This document shows, piece after piece, positions 25,081 through 33,147 of a stretch of DNA of 64,000 nt; within the stretch, counting starts at the first letter, position 1; each line of letters opens with the position of its first letter. The stretch is taken from positions 62,001 to 126,000 of the forward strand of contig CAYXPR010000005.1 in the NCBI GenBank assembly GCA_964467255.1, in the 5' to 3' direction. The translations under genes and the position numbers were made by a program. The notes beneath the pieces are model-generated. The model had not been told where the DNA came from, ran no database searches, and saw only the letters and a list, made by a program, of their open reading frames with translations. This DNA is from CAYXPR01 sp964467255. Its GTDB lineage: Bacteria; Pseudomonadota; Alphaproteobacteria; Rickettsiales; RGZB01.

Positions 25081-25734
25081 TTATTTTTTGGCGGAAGGCA
25101 CCACAGGCGTTTTCGCTGCATCCCAAATGGCATTGAATTGCTTGCGGTAGCTGTCAGCAATCGCCTTGTTTTCAATCAGCACCACGCGCGTAAACGGCTC
25201 GGTCAGTAAAATCGCATATTTATTGGCATACACAAAATACGGCACCTGCGAGAACATCTCTTTCGACACCCAGCGGTAATGCGACACTGGCTCCACGAAG
25301 TATGTATCACCGTCTTCCACCAGTAAGCGGCTGGTAATGCCCTGTTCGCGGAACTTATCCAGAATATTGCGGAAACGCTGCTTGCCCGCGAGGCCATCGA
25401 ACATGCGCTCATTCAAACCGGTAATCAGGCGTTCGCCGCCACCCTTTAATGTTTCCTGTTGGTCCTTCCACAAACGGAAGACCGCATCATTGCCTTCAAA
25501 TATCTGCACGCGGAGCGTTTCACCGGAAAGCCGCACGCCAGGGCCTTCCGTAAATTCGATGCCCGCCTCCTCCAGCGCCTTGGTGATGGCTTGCAGGGTT
25601 TCGGTGCGGGGCATCACCTTACCGGACTCCATATTCGCCAAAGCAGGCTTGGATATACCCGCCGCAGCGGCCAAAACCTCTTGGTTCCAGTTCAAAAGAG
25701 CCCTTGCGGCCTTGATTTGTTCGAGCGTAATCAT
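25081..25734 (-). CDS. XRE-family helix-turn-helix transcriptional regulator
   Basis: A 217-residue cytoplasmic regulator. Residues 4-58 form the Cro/CI helix-turn-helix: IKAARALLNWNQEVLAAAAGISKPALANMESGK with the recognition helix in SKPALANMESG. The next ~20 residues are a linker (EEAGIEFTEGPGVRLSG), and residues 75-205 form a separate mixed domain (VYANKYAILLTEPFTRVVLIENKAIADSYRKQFNAIW) like the C-terminal domain of some TrmB/phospholipase-D-like sensors. It is divergent from two tiny genes across an AT-rich gap that contains an 18-bp perfect palindrome, consistent with autorepression. Confidence 0.85.
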   Translation of the reverse strand: MITLEQIKAARALLNWNQEVLAAAAGISKPALANMESGKVMPRTETLQAITKALEEAGIEFTEGPGVRLSGETLRVQIFEGNDAVFRLWKDQQETLKGGGERLITGLNERMFDGLAGKQRFRNILDKFREQGITSRLLVEDGDTYFVEPVSHYRWVSKEMFSQVPYFVYANKYAILLTEPFTRVVLIENKAIADSYRKQFNAIWDAAKTPVVPSAKK

Positions 25735-25794
25735 AATGGTGATGCCCTAACCTACTGTATCTTATTGATATTTTCAATTATATAATAAAAATAT

Positions 25795-25812
25795 ATAAAA
25801 GTATACTTTTAT
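25795..25812. promoter_or_regulatory. 18-bp perfect palindrome, likely XRE operator
   Basis: ATAAAAGTATACTTTTAT is perfectly self-complementary. The core AAGTATAC recurs at about 25856-25863, eight bases before the small gene's ribosome binding site. Both copies lie in the very AT-rich gap between the XRE regulator and the small plus-strand genes, where a shared operator and divergent promoters would be expected. Confidence 0.55.
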
Positions 25813-25874
25813 TGTTGACCACAGAAGATATTAATAGTATATTTATATATATAATAAGTATACAGGAGGACAAG

Positions 25875-26009
25875 ATGAATACGAACACTAAACAGAACGA
25901 AAGCTACGTAAACCACTACTTAAATGCCATGCGTCGCCGGATTGAAGTAAACCGCCAACACGCACAGGCACAATGGTTAGAAGCAACGGGAACATTCATT
26001 AAACAGTAA
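25875..26009 (+). CDS. 44-aa small protein
   Basis: An AGGAGGA ribosome binding site at 25863-25869 precedes ATG 25875. The product is a 44-residue charged, helical peptide (rich in Asn, Gln, Arg, with a central NAMRRRIEVNRQHAQAQW). A longer frame from 25812 exists but has no ribosome binding site. It is followed after 26 bp by a second tiny gene. Both start with an NTN...K..E-like segment and may be distant paralogues. It is controlled from the XRE palindrome region. Function unknown. Confidence 0.6.
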   Translation: MNTNTKQNESYVNHYLNAMRRRIEVNRQHAQAQWLEATGTFIKQ

Positions 26010-26035
26010 CAACACAAGAAAAAAGGGAGGATAAC

Positions 26036-26173
26036 ATGCAGAACACGAACTTCAAAAAAACTGAAAACGAAATGCTTGCTGAAATGCATGCACTGCGCGC
26101 CTCCCTGATTGCCAGCAGCAAAGAAATCATCGGTAAATGGACACAGCGTATCGTGATGGAACAGGCTGCTTAA
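26036..26173 (+). CDS. 45-aa small protein
   Basis: GGGAGGA six bases before ATG 26036 gives a strong ribosome binding site. The 45-residue product starts MQNTNFKKTENEMLAEM and continues as an amphipathic helix with a KWTQRIVMEQ segment to TAA at 26171. It shows weak similarity to the preceding 44-aa gene in its first 12 residues, and the helix has the look of a protein-interaction peptide. Together with the upstream gene it forms a small operon behind the XRE operator. Confidence 0.55.
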   Translation: MQNTNFKKTENEMLAEMHALRASLIASSKEIIGKWTQRIVMEQAA

Positions 26174-26209
26174 GCTTCTCTCACAAAAACGTAGTTTTAT
26201 CCCCCCGCA

Positions 26210-26224
26210 TTAATTGTTCCTTAA
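26210..26224 (+). promoter_or_regulatory. CtrA-type box (TTAA-N7-TTAAC)
   Basis: TTAA-TTGTTCC-TTAA followed by C, a full CtrA consensus, 33 bp before the ATG of the 441-aa orphan gene. The TTCCTTAA half plus a following CTTT is shared with the boxes at 45889 and 59746. Confidence 0.6.
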
Positions 26225-26257
26225 CTTTTCGCGTGCTACGATGCAGGCGTTAACCTT

Positions 26258-27583
26258 ATGGATCCACAGATGACGGGTATGCCATCTAACAACATCACAG
26301 CGCGCGACGCAGCGGAAAATGTCCTGCTGCAAACATTTGGCGAGCACATTAAGCCGCTGGATGAAACAGCCGTTCCCGCAATCAATGCACATAAAGACGG
26401 TGCTTTTGGGCGCAGTTATCTCGCCTACCAGCTTTATGCCAATGGTCAGAATTCACATTCCGTCAGCACGCAGCATCCGCGCGGCCTGTTCTACAATAAC
26501 GGCGACACTATTTTCGGCGTGGGGGTTTTCTTCAGGCCGGAGGAGCCCAGCACTCCCTGCGTGCACGTGATTGCACCACACGGCGGCCAATGGATTGATA
26601 CTGTTAATCAGTTCGCTGATACCTTAGAGAAGGCGCTACCGCAGGCAAAGGTCTTTGTTCGCCAACTCACCTTTGACCAGTACAGAGATTTACAGGTGGT
26701 GCCAAACCTCAACCGCATCATTGTGAATGACCCAGAATTACATGACAAATACCCGCATGTGGCCGCCGCATCCAAATGGACCGCGATTGAAGCCGACCCC
26801 TGGATTGCACAAGCACGCGGGGCAGCAATAGGTTTTGGTGCACCGCAGGAAGATGAAACCTTCCAAAGCTCGGTTATCAACCTCAAAACCATGCTGCGCA
26901 AACCCGAAGAGGGTATGTTCAATAATCTGCCGCCGGAATCGGGCGCCTCATCAAACACCAGAACCATGGCGCGCCGCAACTATAACGGCTTCCAGAATTT
27001 TCTGGATTACAATAACCTTGAATTCGTGTTCGAGCCTTATGACCTCGGTAAAAAAGAAGAAGCCAAAACGCTGGTGGAAGGCCATTTCCAGAAATTACGC
27101 GAAAACGGTAAGGATGTCGGCTCGACCTCAGCAGACTATGTGAACCTTTACAGCACCACGCCGGAAAATGCTGCAGATGCTGGCCTGCACATGTTCATGG
27201 GTTACATCGGTGTGAAGGGACAACCCGAAACACGCAAACCTGTGTCGTTTTTTGGCTTTGAAGAAATTGGCGGTGAAGGCCCAAAAACCGTGGGCGGCTA
27301 TGCCACCATCACCAGTTATAGCCCCGATGCCATCGCAGGCCTGCCGCTGAATACGTCAGGCGATAAAGACCCCATGATGGGTTACCGCAACATTGCAACT
27401 TATGCCATCGGCCAAGTGTTCCACACGCTGCAACAGCGTGGTGTTGAGGCCATCAAACTGGGCGGCTCTGAAACCCGCGACCTTGATGAGGGAAAACAAA
27501 AATACGGCGCAACCACCGAAGACACGCGTTGGGCTACGCGCCTCGTTGCCCCAAAGCCTGGCACAGGCCTGCCCGACATGTAA
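26258..27583 (+). CDS. Uncharacterised 441-aa protein behind a CtrA-type box
   Basis: A 441-residue soluble protein with no signal peptide or membrane helix. The first ~120 residues look like a globular N domain (GVGVFFRPEEPSTPCVHVIAPHGGQW). The C-terminal half contains VNLYSTTPENAADAGLHMFMGYIGVKG, KPVSFFGFEEIGGEGPKTVGGY and a last helix with YAIGQVFHTLQQRGVEAIKLGGSE, vaguely reminiscent of a GNAT-like acyltransferase fold but not enough to name it. It stands alone between two small genes and bolA (convergent). Its likely promoter carries a CtrA box. Confidence 0.7.
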   Translation: MDPQMTGMPSNNITARDAAENVLLQTFGEHIKPLDETAVPAINAHKDGAFGRSYLAYQLYANGQNSHSVSTQHPRGLFYNNGDTIFGVGVFFRPEEPSTPCVHVIAPHGGQWIDTVNQFADTLEKALPQAKVFVRQLTFDQYRDLQVVPNLNRIIVNDPELHDKYPHVAAASKWTAIEADPWIAQARGAAIGFGAPQEDETFQSSVINLKTMLRKPEEGMFNNLPPESGASSNTRTMARRNYNGFQNFLDYNNLEFVFEPYDLGKKEEAKTLVEGHFQKLRENGKDVGSTSADYVNLYSTTPENAADAGLHMFMGYIGVKGQPETRKPVSFFGFEEIGGEGPKTVGGYATITSYSPDAIAGLPLNTSGDKDPMMGYRNIATYAIGQVFHTLQQRGVEAIKLGGSETRDLDEGKQKYGATTEDTRWATRLVAPKPGTGLPDM

Positions 27584-27589
27584 GCACCA

Positions 27590-27889
27590 TTAACCCACCA
27601 TAGCTGGTGGGGTTTGTCCCGTGGCTTCCTGCGGCGTTTGCAGGTGAAGCGACAACGCGTGAATGCGCGTTTGCAATTCTTCCTTCAACACATCAAACAC
27701 CATGCGCTGGCGCTCCACACGGCTTTTGCCTTCAAACCTTACCGACACCATCGCAACTTTAAAATGCGTTTCACCTTCCGGTTTAAAACCAGCGTGGCCG
27801 CGGTGCTTATAAGATTCGTCCACCACATCGATGGATTCAGGAGAAAAATGCGCTGTCAGCTTGCTGCGCAGCGTGTCTTGCATGGTCAT
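27590..27889 (-). CDS. bolA: BolA family protein
   Basis: A 99-residue BolA/IbaG-type protein, which pairs with monothiol glutaredoxins in iron-sulfur cluster handling and stress responses. The family core is visible: VVDESYKHRGHAGFKPEGETHFKVAMVS, then RVERQRMVFDVLKEELQTRIHALSL. The conserved histidine in THFKV is present. ATG 27889 is used; an in-frame ATG two codons later is equally possible. Convergent with the 441-aa orphan gene (7 bp apart). Upstream is a 190-bp gap before the RTX gene. Confidence 0.92.
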   Translation of the reverse strand: MTMQDTLRSKLTAHFSPESIDVVDESYKHRGHAGFKPEGETHFKVAMVSVRFEGKSRVERQRMVFDVLKEELQTRIHALSLHLQTPQEATGQTPPAMVG

Positions 27890-28029
27890 AAGAAACTATC
27901 TTCGTTGTTTACACGGCCGAGTGTGGCTCTATGTCCTTGAAAGGCGTTTCGCGGGTGCGTTTTGCCACGCCTGCCGCCATATTGCAAGCGCTAATTCGCC
28001 GCTGCCGCTAACCCATTGATAGTGCACGA

Positions 28030-28060
28030 AACCACGCCGCGCTTTTCGCGCAGCGTGGTT
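28030..28060 (-). terminator. Hairpin between the RTX and bolA genes
   Basis: An imperfect ~12-bp stem (AACCACGC...GCGTGGTT, one mismatch) around a T-rich loop, 22 bp beyond the stop of the RTX gene. No T tract follows on the minus strand, so it is only a candidate terminator. The rest of the 27890-28081 gap shows nothing else. Confidence 0.4.
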
Positions 28061-28081
28061 ACCAAAATCCAGCCGTTCTTA

Positions 28082-28924
28082 TTAAAAAATCTCGACGCTG
28101 GCCGCCGTGATGCTGCCATCGGCCACGCCGATCAGCGTTACGCTGTTGCCGCCACCCAAATCCAGCACCGCATTCCCACCACTATACGTGATGGCCGCCA
28201 GCACCTGCTCTTCGGTAGCATACAGGGCCGAAGACACGCTCAAAATATCCTCACCCACCGTGAAGTCGGTGATGGTATCCGCGCCAGATGTCACCCCAAA
28301 AGTGAAATCATCTGAACCTGCATCGCCAATCAGCCGGTCATTGCCACGGTCACCGAACAGCGTATCGCTGCCATCGCCACCATGCAGCGTGTCAGATTCG
28401 CCACCGCCGCGTACCGTATCATTGCCGCGGTCACCATATACGTCGTCGTTGCCGAGGTTGCCGTTCACGAGGTCATCATCGCCACCGCCGCGTACGGTGT
28501 CGCCATCTTGACCACCACGCACCGTGTCCGAGCCGAGGTTGCCATTCAATATGTCAGAGCCGGCATTACCATTTAAGTCATCGTCGCTCTGGCCACCTTT
28601 GCAATTATCGTTTCCGTCGCCGCCGGAAATCGTATCTTCGCCGGAATTACCGTTCAGGTCGTCATCGTCACTATCGCCCGAAACATCGTCATTACCGTCG
28701 CCGCCGCTTAAGGTGTCCTCGCCCGCATCACCATGCAGGTCGTCGTCGCCACCAAGGCCGCTTACATCATCGCTGCCACTGCCGCCGTCAATGCTGTCAG
28801 AAAAATCATCCCCATCCAAATCATCATCGCCGTCGCCGCCATCATGGTCGTCGTCCGAATCGTCATCATTGCCTTCACTATACATCACCACGCCCTTGCG
28901 CAGAATCTCATCAAAATCGGACAT
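28082..28924 (-). CDS. RTX repeat (calcium-binding) protein
   Basis: A 280-residue, very acidic protein made mostly of nonapeptide RTX repeats (GGxGxDxLx type) from about residue 30 to 210, for example GGDGNDDVSG, GGDGSDTLFG and GDRGNDRLIG. Such repeats bind calcium in parallel beta-rolls and mark type I secretion. The C-terminal ~70 residues (DTITDFTVGEDILSVSSAL and an ending ...SVEIF) resemble the tail that carries the uncleaved secretion signal. No signal peptide is present, as expected for type I export. No HlyB/HlyD/TolC genes are in this window and no catalytic domain is visible. Confidence 0.9.
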   Translation of the reverse strand: MSDFDEILRKGVVMYSEGNDDDSDDDHDGGDGDDDLDGDDFSDSIDGGSGSDDVSGLGGDDDLHGDAGEDTLSGGDGNDDVSGDSDDDDLNGNSGEDTISGGDGNDNCKGGQSDDDLNGNAGSDILNGNLGSDTVRGGQDGDTVRGGGDDDLVNGNLGNDDVYGDRGNDTVRGGGESDTLHGGDGSDTLFGDRGNDRLIGDAGSDDFTFGVTSGADTITDFTVGEDILSVSSALYATEEQVLAAITYSGGNAVLDLGGGNSVTLIGVADGSITAASVEIF

Positions 28925-29032
28925 AAAACCACCTCCCTAAACGGAATGTTTTCAACTCGCTGAATGCGCTATAGTATAGTGCATTGGAACATACTATGGG
29001 CATCGCTTTCTTGATTTTAATCAAACGTTACC

Positions 29033-30190
29033 ATGAAACAGTCTGTTGACATTTTTGAATCTATTTCGCCTGGGCAACTCAGTCTGCATGTGATGCTGAA
29101 TCTGCAGGATGCCTATGCTGATGCGCGCCGTGGCGGCACACCCATGCCGCAAAGCTGGTATGAGGCCTATGTGGGCCGCGTGAAGCTGCGGGTGGAGCTG
29201 CTAGTGGAATTTGCGGTCGCCAACGCGCTTGCACTCCACTTCCCTTATGTAAAGGCCTCACTGGATGATGTAGAGCCTGAAATGCTGCAATGGGCATTCG
29301 ACACCGTTCTGGCGGAAAAACAGCTTGCCGTTTCAGCACCGAAGCCAAAATCGGTTGAACCGGGAATGGTGATCCTCATGTGCGGCGGCCCCGGCAGCGG
29401 CAAATCGGAAATGATTAAGAATGGAAATATCCCTGAGGGCGGCATTATCCTCACACGCGATGCTATTTTTCCTCGCCTCTCACCTTATAACCGCTTGCAG
29501 AAGGAAGCCCCGAACAGCGCCACGCATACTGTCGTCACCGAAGCCATTTTATATAATGAGCGCGACCGCTATCGTTACGCCCTTCTCTCGCAGGCAAATT
29601 TTATCATGGTCGATAGCACCTTAAGCTATACAGATTTGGGGCGGCAAATGATTCGCGCGGCACAGCGCCTTGGCTACATGGTCGAGGTGCTGCACGTGGA
29701 TACGGATATTGAAATCGCCCTAAAGCGCGCCGAGGCGCGCGCGGCCATCACCGGCGTAACCATTAACCCGAAGCTGCTGATAGAATCGCACGTACGCTGC
29801 GCCGCCAATTTCTTTTCTTACATGCAGGAAGCAGATTTCACCGAGAATTGGGACAACAACCACAAGCCGGAAGATTTATATAAATTTGGCTCGTCTTTCA
29901 GAATGCCGCTACCGGAAGTGCAGGAAAGCACCTACCGTGTTTCCACCCGCTTCTTTAAGTACCCGCAAATCATCCGTGAAGGCGGCGTGAAGCAAGTAGA
30001 TAATCACCGACTGGAATTGATTCACCTCGATGAAGTGGTGATTGTGTACATGATCCGTGATGTGGTGGCCTATAACAAGCTTTTGCAAAAATCCCAGATG
30101 CCGCTGAAAGACGTCAGCTGGCCACCAGATTTTGATACCGTCATTGCGGAGCGCTTGCTGCACACATCGTTCTTAGAAGCGTTCAAATAA
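29033..30190 (+). CDS. Zeta-toxin-like P-loop kinase
   Basis: A 385-residue protein. A helical N-terminal domain (~1-100) precedes a P-loop NTPase with Walker A CGGPGSGKSEM (~residues 117-127). This is followed by the zeta-toxin-like catalytic/substrate segment LTRDAIFPRLSPYN (Asp near 142) and a long helical C-terminal half. Zeta toxins phosphorylate UDP-N-acetylglucosamine to poison wall synthesis, but there is no epsilon antitoxin beside it and the gene is larger than a plain PezT, so it may be a metabolic or regulatory kinase. A TTAA-N7-TTAC sequence overlaps its start. It ends at a strong terminator. Confidence 0.7.
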   Translation: MKQSVDIFESISPGQLSLHVMLNLQDAYADARRGGTPMPQSWYEAYVGRVKLRVELLVEFAVANALALHFPYVKASLDDVEPEMLQWAFDTVLAEKQLAVSAPKPKSVEPGMVILMCGGPGSGKSEMIKNGNIPEGGIILTRDAIFPRLSPYNRLQKEAPNSATHTVVTEAILYNERDRYRYALLSQANFIMVDSTLSYTDLGRQMIRAAQRLGYMVEVLHVDTDIEIALKRAEARAAITGVTINPKLLIESHVRCAANFFSYMQEADFTENWDNNHKPEDLYKFGSSFRMPLPEVQESTYRVSTRFFKYPQIIREGGVKQVDNHRLELIHLDEVVIVYMIRDVVAYNKLLQKSQMPLKDVSWPPDFDTVIAERLLHTSFLEAFK

Positions 30191-30216
30191 AAAAGGCCCC
30201 AACCGGGGCCTTTTTT
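30189..30216. terminator. Bidirectional Rho-independent terminator
   Basis: AAAAAAGGCCCC-AACC-GGGGCCTTTTTT, a 12-bp stem ending in six T on the plus strand and A/T-symmetric on the minus strand. It sits between the zeta-like kinase stop and the convergent chemoreceptor gene and can end both transcripts. Confidence 0.9.
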
Positions 30217-30236
30217 ACGCGCTATGCCGTGCCCGC

Positions 30237-31508
30237 TTATGCCGCACGCATCTTGTTCAGGAACTTTGTTACCTCGCCGTTGAGCGAGTCTGACTGGCGG
30301 GCCAGTTCACTGGTCGCCATCATCATTTCTTTCGCCGCACCGCCGGTTTGTTTCGAGATACTCGCCACCTCATCCACATCCTGCTTCACACGGTCTGTGT
30401 TGGCCGAGGCCGACTGAATGTTGCGGGCAATTTCGCGCGTGGAAGCATTCTGCTGCTCCACCGCAGAGGAAATATTCGTCGCCACCGAGCTGATTTCCTC
30501 GATGCGTTTCGACAGCACGTTAATCACCTGTACGGCATTGTCCGTTTCCGTCTGAATTGAGCTGACATATTTTGCAATTTCTTCCGTTGCTGATTCCGTC
30601 TGGCGGGAAAGATTTTTTACTTCCGATGCCACCACGTCAAAGCCTTTGCCAGCTTCACCGGCACGCGCCGCTTCAATGGTTGCATTCAGCGCCAGCAGGT
30701 TAATCTGCTCGGCTAGTTCGTTAATCAGCTCCACCACTTCGTTGATGCGCTTTGCAGCTTCAGAAAGGCCCTTGATGGTTTCATTGGCTTTCTGCGCTTC
30801 TTTCGCCGCCTCATGCGCCACAGAAGAAGAATGGTTTGCCTGCTTGCTGATTTCGCTGATGGAAGAAGCCAGCTCATCGGCTGCTTTGGCCACCGTGGAA
30901 ACGTTCTGCGAGGCTTGAATGAACACCTGTGTCAGCTGCGAAATTTTATCGTTATTATTTTCAGCAGAGTTCGACATGCCCTTCGATGCTTCATCAATCA
31001 GCCCTGATGTTTTGCTCACCACTTCCGAAATGCCGCGGATGGTAACGTCAAATTCCTGCGCAATCTGATCCATCATGTGTTTGCGTTCTTTTTCGGATTC
31101 AAGCTTGGCTTTTTCCTGCTCGGATTCCAGTTCTTTGATGCGCATCGCGTTTTCTTTAAACACCTGCACGGTGCGAGCCGTTTGGCCAATTTCATCGCGC
31201 TTCTCCATATACGGGATCTCAACATCAAGATCATCATTTGTTAACGCTTCCATCACCTTATTCAGACGATCAATCGGCTGCGTCACCGTGCGGTAAATAA
31301 GCACGCCCGACACTACGTTGGTTACCACCGCAACGCCAACCTGTACAATAAGGTCGAAATAAAACGACTCACTCGCGCTTTCGCCGAAGGCTGAGCGAAC
31401 ATGTAAAAAGCTCTTCACGCCGAAAAACAGCCCCACCAGCGAGAGAAAGAGCATTGTAAACTGAAGGCGGACGGAAAGACCAAAAAGCTTACTCTGTTTA
31501 ATATCCAT
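30237..31508 (-). CDS. Methyl-accepting chemotaxis protein without periplasmic sensor domain
   Basis: A 423-residue chemoreceptor: membrane helix 1 at ~16-32, a very short ~20-residue external loop, membrane helix 2 at ~53-73, HAMP at ~74-125 (VTQPIDRLNKVMEALTNDDLD), and the methyl-accepting coiled coil. The hairpin tip INLLALNATIEAARAGEAGKGFDVVASEVKNLS, which contacts CheA/CheW, is intact. Lacking a periplasmic ligand domain, it probably senses the membrane or cytoplasm (redox, pH, or energy state), or a partner protein. No che genes are in the window. Confidence 0.9.
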   Translation of the reverse strand: MDIKQSKLFGLSVRLQFTMLFLSLVGLFFGVKSFLHVRSAFGESASESFYFDLIVQVGVAVVTNVVSGVLIYRTVTQPIDRLNKVMEALTNDDLDVEIPYMEKRDEIGQTARTVQVFKENAMRIKELESEQEKAKLESEKERKHMMDQIAQEFDVTIRGISEVVSKTSGLIDEASKGMSNSAENNNDKISQLTQVFIQASQNVSTVAKAADELASSISEISKQANHSSSVAHEAAKEAQKANETIKGLSEAAKRINEVVELINELAEQINLLALNATIEAARAGEAGKGFDVVASEVKNLSRQTESATEEIAKYVSSIQTETDNAVQVINVLSKRIEEISSVATNISSAVEQQNASTREIARNIQSASANTDRVKQDVDEVASISKQTGGAAKEMMMATSELARQSDSLNGEVTKFLNKMRAA

Positions 31509-31650
31509 AAATCATGTGCTCCAAGCGCTGTGAAGGTGGTGATGTTGAATCGTAGCTTTAACACCTGAAAAATCAAGCTGTTTCAGATTAAAACACCTCC
31601 TCCGCCCGCAGGGGTTAAAAAAGATGGTTTTTCTGCGACAGTGCCTGAGC

Positions 31651-32196
31651 TTACTGGCCGCGCCACATGCGGCGCAAAACATTATCTTTATAGTGGAAGT
31701 GATGAACCAGCGCGGCGGCGGCGTGGGCGGCAATCAGCCCCATCATCACAAATGCCGCCAGCTCATGTATTTCGCCCATTAACTCGCGCAGCTCTTTGCT
31801 GGGTGCCACGATATTCGGCAACTCAAAAAGCCCGTATACTGAAACCGGATAACCCGCAGCAGAAGACATCGCCCAGCCTGAAAGCGGCATCAGCAGCATC
31901 AGCCCATACAGACCATAATGCGCCAGATGCGACGCCAGTTTCTGAATGGGCGTAAGTGTGGCCGGAAGCAGCGGCGTGATATTCGCCAGCCGCCATCCAA
32001 AGCGTAGCACTACCAAAAACAACACAACTGCACCTGTGGCCTTATGCAGGCCGTAGATTTGTAAGCGGTCCGGCCCCTGCTCCATCTCCGTCATGATGAG
32101 ACCCACGGCAAGCAGGCCGATAATCATCAGCGCCATGACCCAGTGAAATGCTCGCGTTAAAAACCCATAAGACTGTGCGGTGTTTCTTAGTGCCAT
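31651..32196 (-). CDS. Cytochrome b561 family protein
   Basis: A 181-residue inner-membrane protein with four predicted helices (around residues 15-36, 53-72, 90-110, 145-165). Haem-ligating histidines are spread as in the prokaryotic b561 family: H18 in FHWVMALM, H51 in LHKATGAVVL, H145 in EIHELAAFVMMG and H158 in AAHAAAALVHHF. It probably passes electrons between ubiquinol and a periplasmic acceptor. It follows two membrane-protein genes with 9 bp to the nearer one, so it is likely the last gene of that operon. Confidence 0.85.
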   Translation of the reverse strand: MALRNTAQSYGFLTRAFHWVMALMIIGLLAVGLIMTEMEQGPDRLQIYGLHKATGAVVLFLVVLRFGWRLANITPLLPATLTPIQKLASHLAHYGLYGLMLLMPLSGWAMSSAAGYPVSVYGLFELPNIVAPSKELRELMGEIHELAAFVMMGLIAAHAAAALVHHFHYKDNVLRRMWRGQ

Positions 32197-32205
32197 ATCG
32201 TTCTC

Positions 32206-33147
32206 CTAATTTTGCTGCTTGCCAAACCGGCGGCTGATGCGCACCACCAACCCGCCCATCATGATGAAAATAATGCCGAGAATAATCAGCGTCAGCGCCC
32301 AACCCACCGAATTGGAAATATATTTTTCCGAGTAGTAGCTAATGTAAGAGAACAGCGCGAGAGCACCTACAATCAGCATGCCGCGGCTTTCCACCAATGT
32401 GCTGACATACATCACGCCTGCCGCCAACAGCACGAAGGTCACTTCCACAAATGTGCGCTCCACAATGTCGTAATACGCCCACAGGAAAAGCACCGAGCCG
32501 ATAAGGTTCGCCAAATCAATCGTGCGGTGGTACTGCCGATACTGGCGGAAACCATAGGCAATCAGCAGCATCGAAAGGCCGGTGACAAGCGCAATATACC
32601 GCTCTTTGGTGTCCACCCAATCCATCAGCGTCACCACCGAAGCGGTGAAGAAAATACCAAAGCAGAATAGCAGCATTTCATGCCGCCAGTAATAAAACGC
32701 CACGCCAAACTGCACCGCCAGCGTACCCATAATGAGTAGCACTGCACTATGCGGATTGTCGCCGGTGAAAAACTCCATCAGCGTCACCGCGATACCTGAA
32801 GGTTGTAGCAGCGCCGCAAGAATATACAGCGGCCCTGCCGCGCGTACATAGCGCGGGTCACGCTGTGCAATCAACCCCAGCAGCATGCACACAAAGCCGG
32901 GGCCGAAGGTAATCAGCACCCGCACATAGCTGTTAAACGAAGCCCAGAAACTGGCGGTGTAATAACAAATGCCCGCGATAATCAGAATGCCGCCGATATA
33001 CGAAAACATCCGCATGAGCGTGCCGCTGCCCGAGGCCTTTTCAGCCACGCTTGCCTGCGGAGTAATATCAGAAACTGTCAGTTGATGCGCCGACATCAGT
33101 TGGCGAATGGTGTCCAGCGCCTGCTGACGATTCATACCGCTATTCAT
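32206..33147 (-). CDS. Polytopic membrane protein (DUF2157-like)
   Basis: A 313-residue membrane protein with about eight hydrophobic helices from residue ~45 on. A cytoplasmic N terminus (NRQQALDTIRQLMSAHQL) is followed by repeats of short helices and a few charged loops such as YWRHEMLL. ATG 33147 overlaps the stop of the upstream gene (ATGA). A GTG three codons upstream is the alternative. It resembles DUF2157 proteins in overall pattern. Operon with the single-pass gene upstream and cytochrome b561 downstream. Function unknown. Confidence 0.7.
   Translation of the reverse strand: MNSGMNRQQALDTIRQLMSAHQLTVSDITPQASVAEKASGSGTLMRMFSYIGGILIIAGICYYTASFWASFNSYVRVLITFGPGFVCMLLGLIAQRDPRYVRAAGPLYILAALLQPSGIAVTLMEFFTGDNPHSAVLLIMGTLAVQFGVAFYYWRHEMLLFCFGIFFTASVVTLMDWVDTKERYIALVTGLSMLLIAYGFRQYRQYHRTIDLANLIGSVLFLWAYYDIVERTFVEVTFVLLAAGVMYVSTLVESRGMLIVGALALFSYISYYSEKYISNSVGWALTLIILGIIFIMMGGLVVRISRRFGKQQN

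Noticed and set aside
28107..28940. Plus-strand frames made of Ser/Pro or Ile/Val/Ala stretches over the RTX gene
   Set aside because: They are reverse readings of the RTX repeats. The minus-strand reading gives regular GGxGxD units, so the other frames are repeat artefacts.
29017..29031. TTAA-N7-TTAC at the start of the zeta-like kinase as a CtrA box
   Set aside because: One half-site mismatches and it runs up to the start codon, too near for promoter control.
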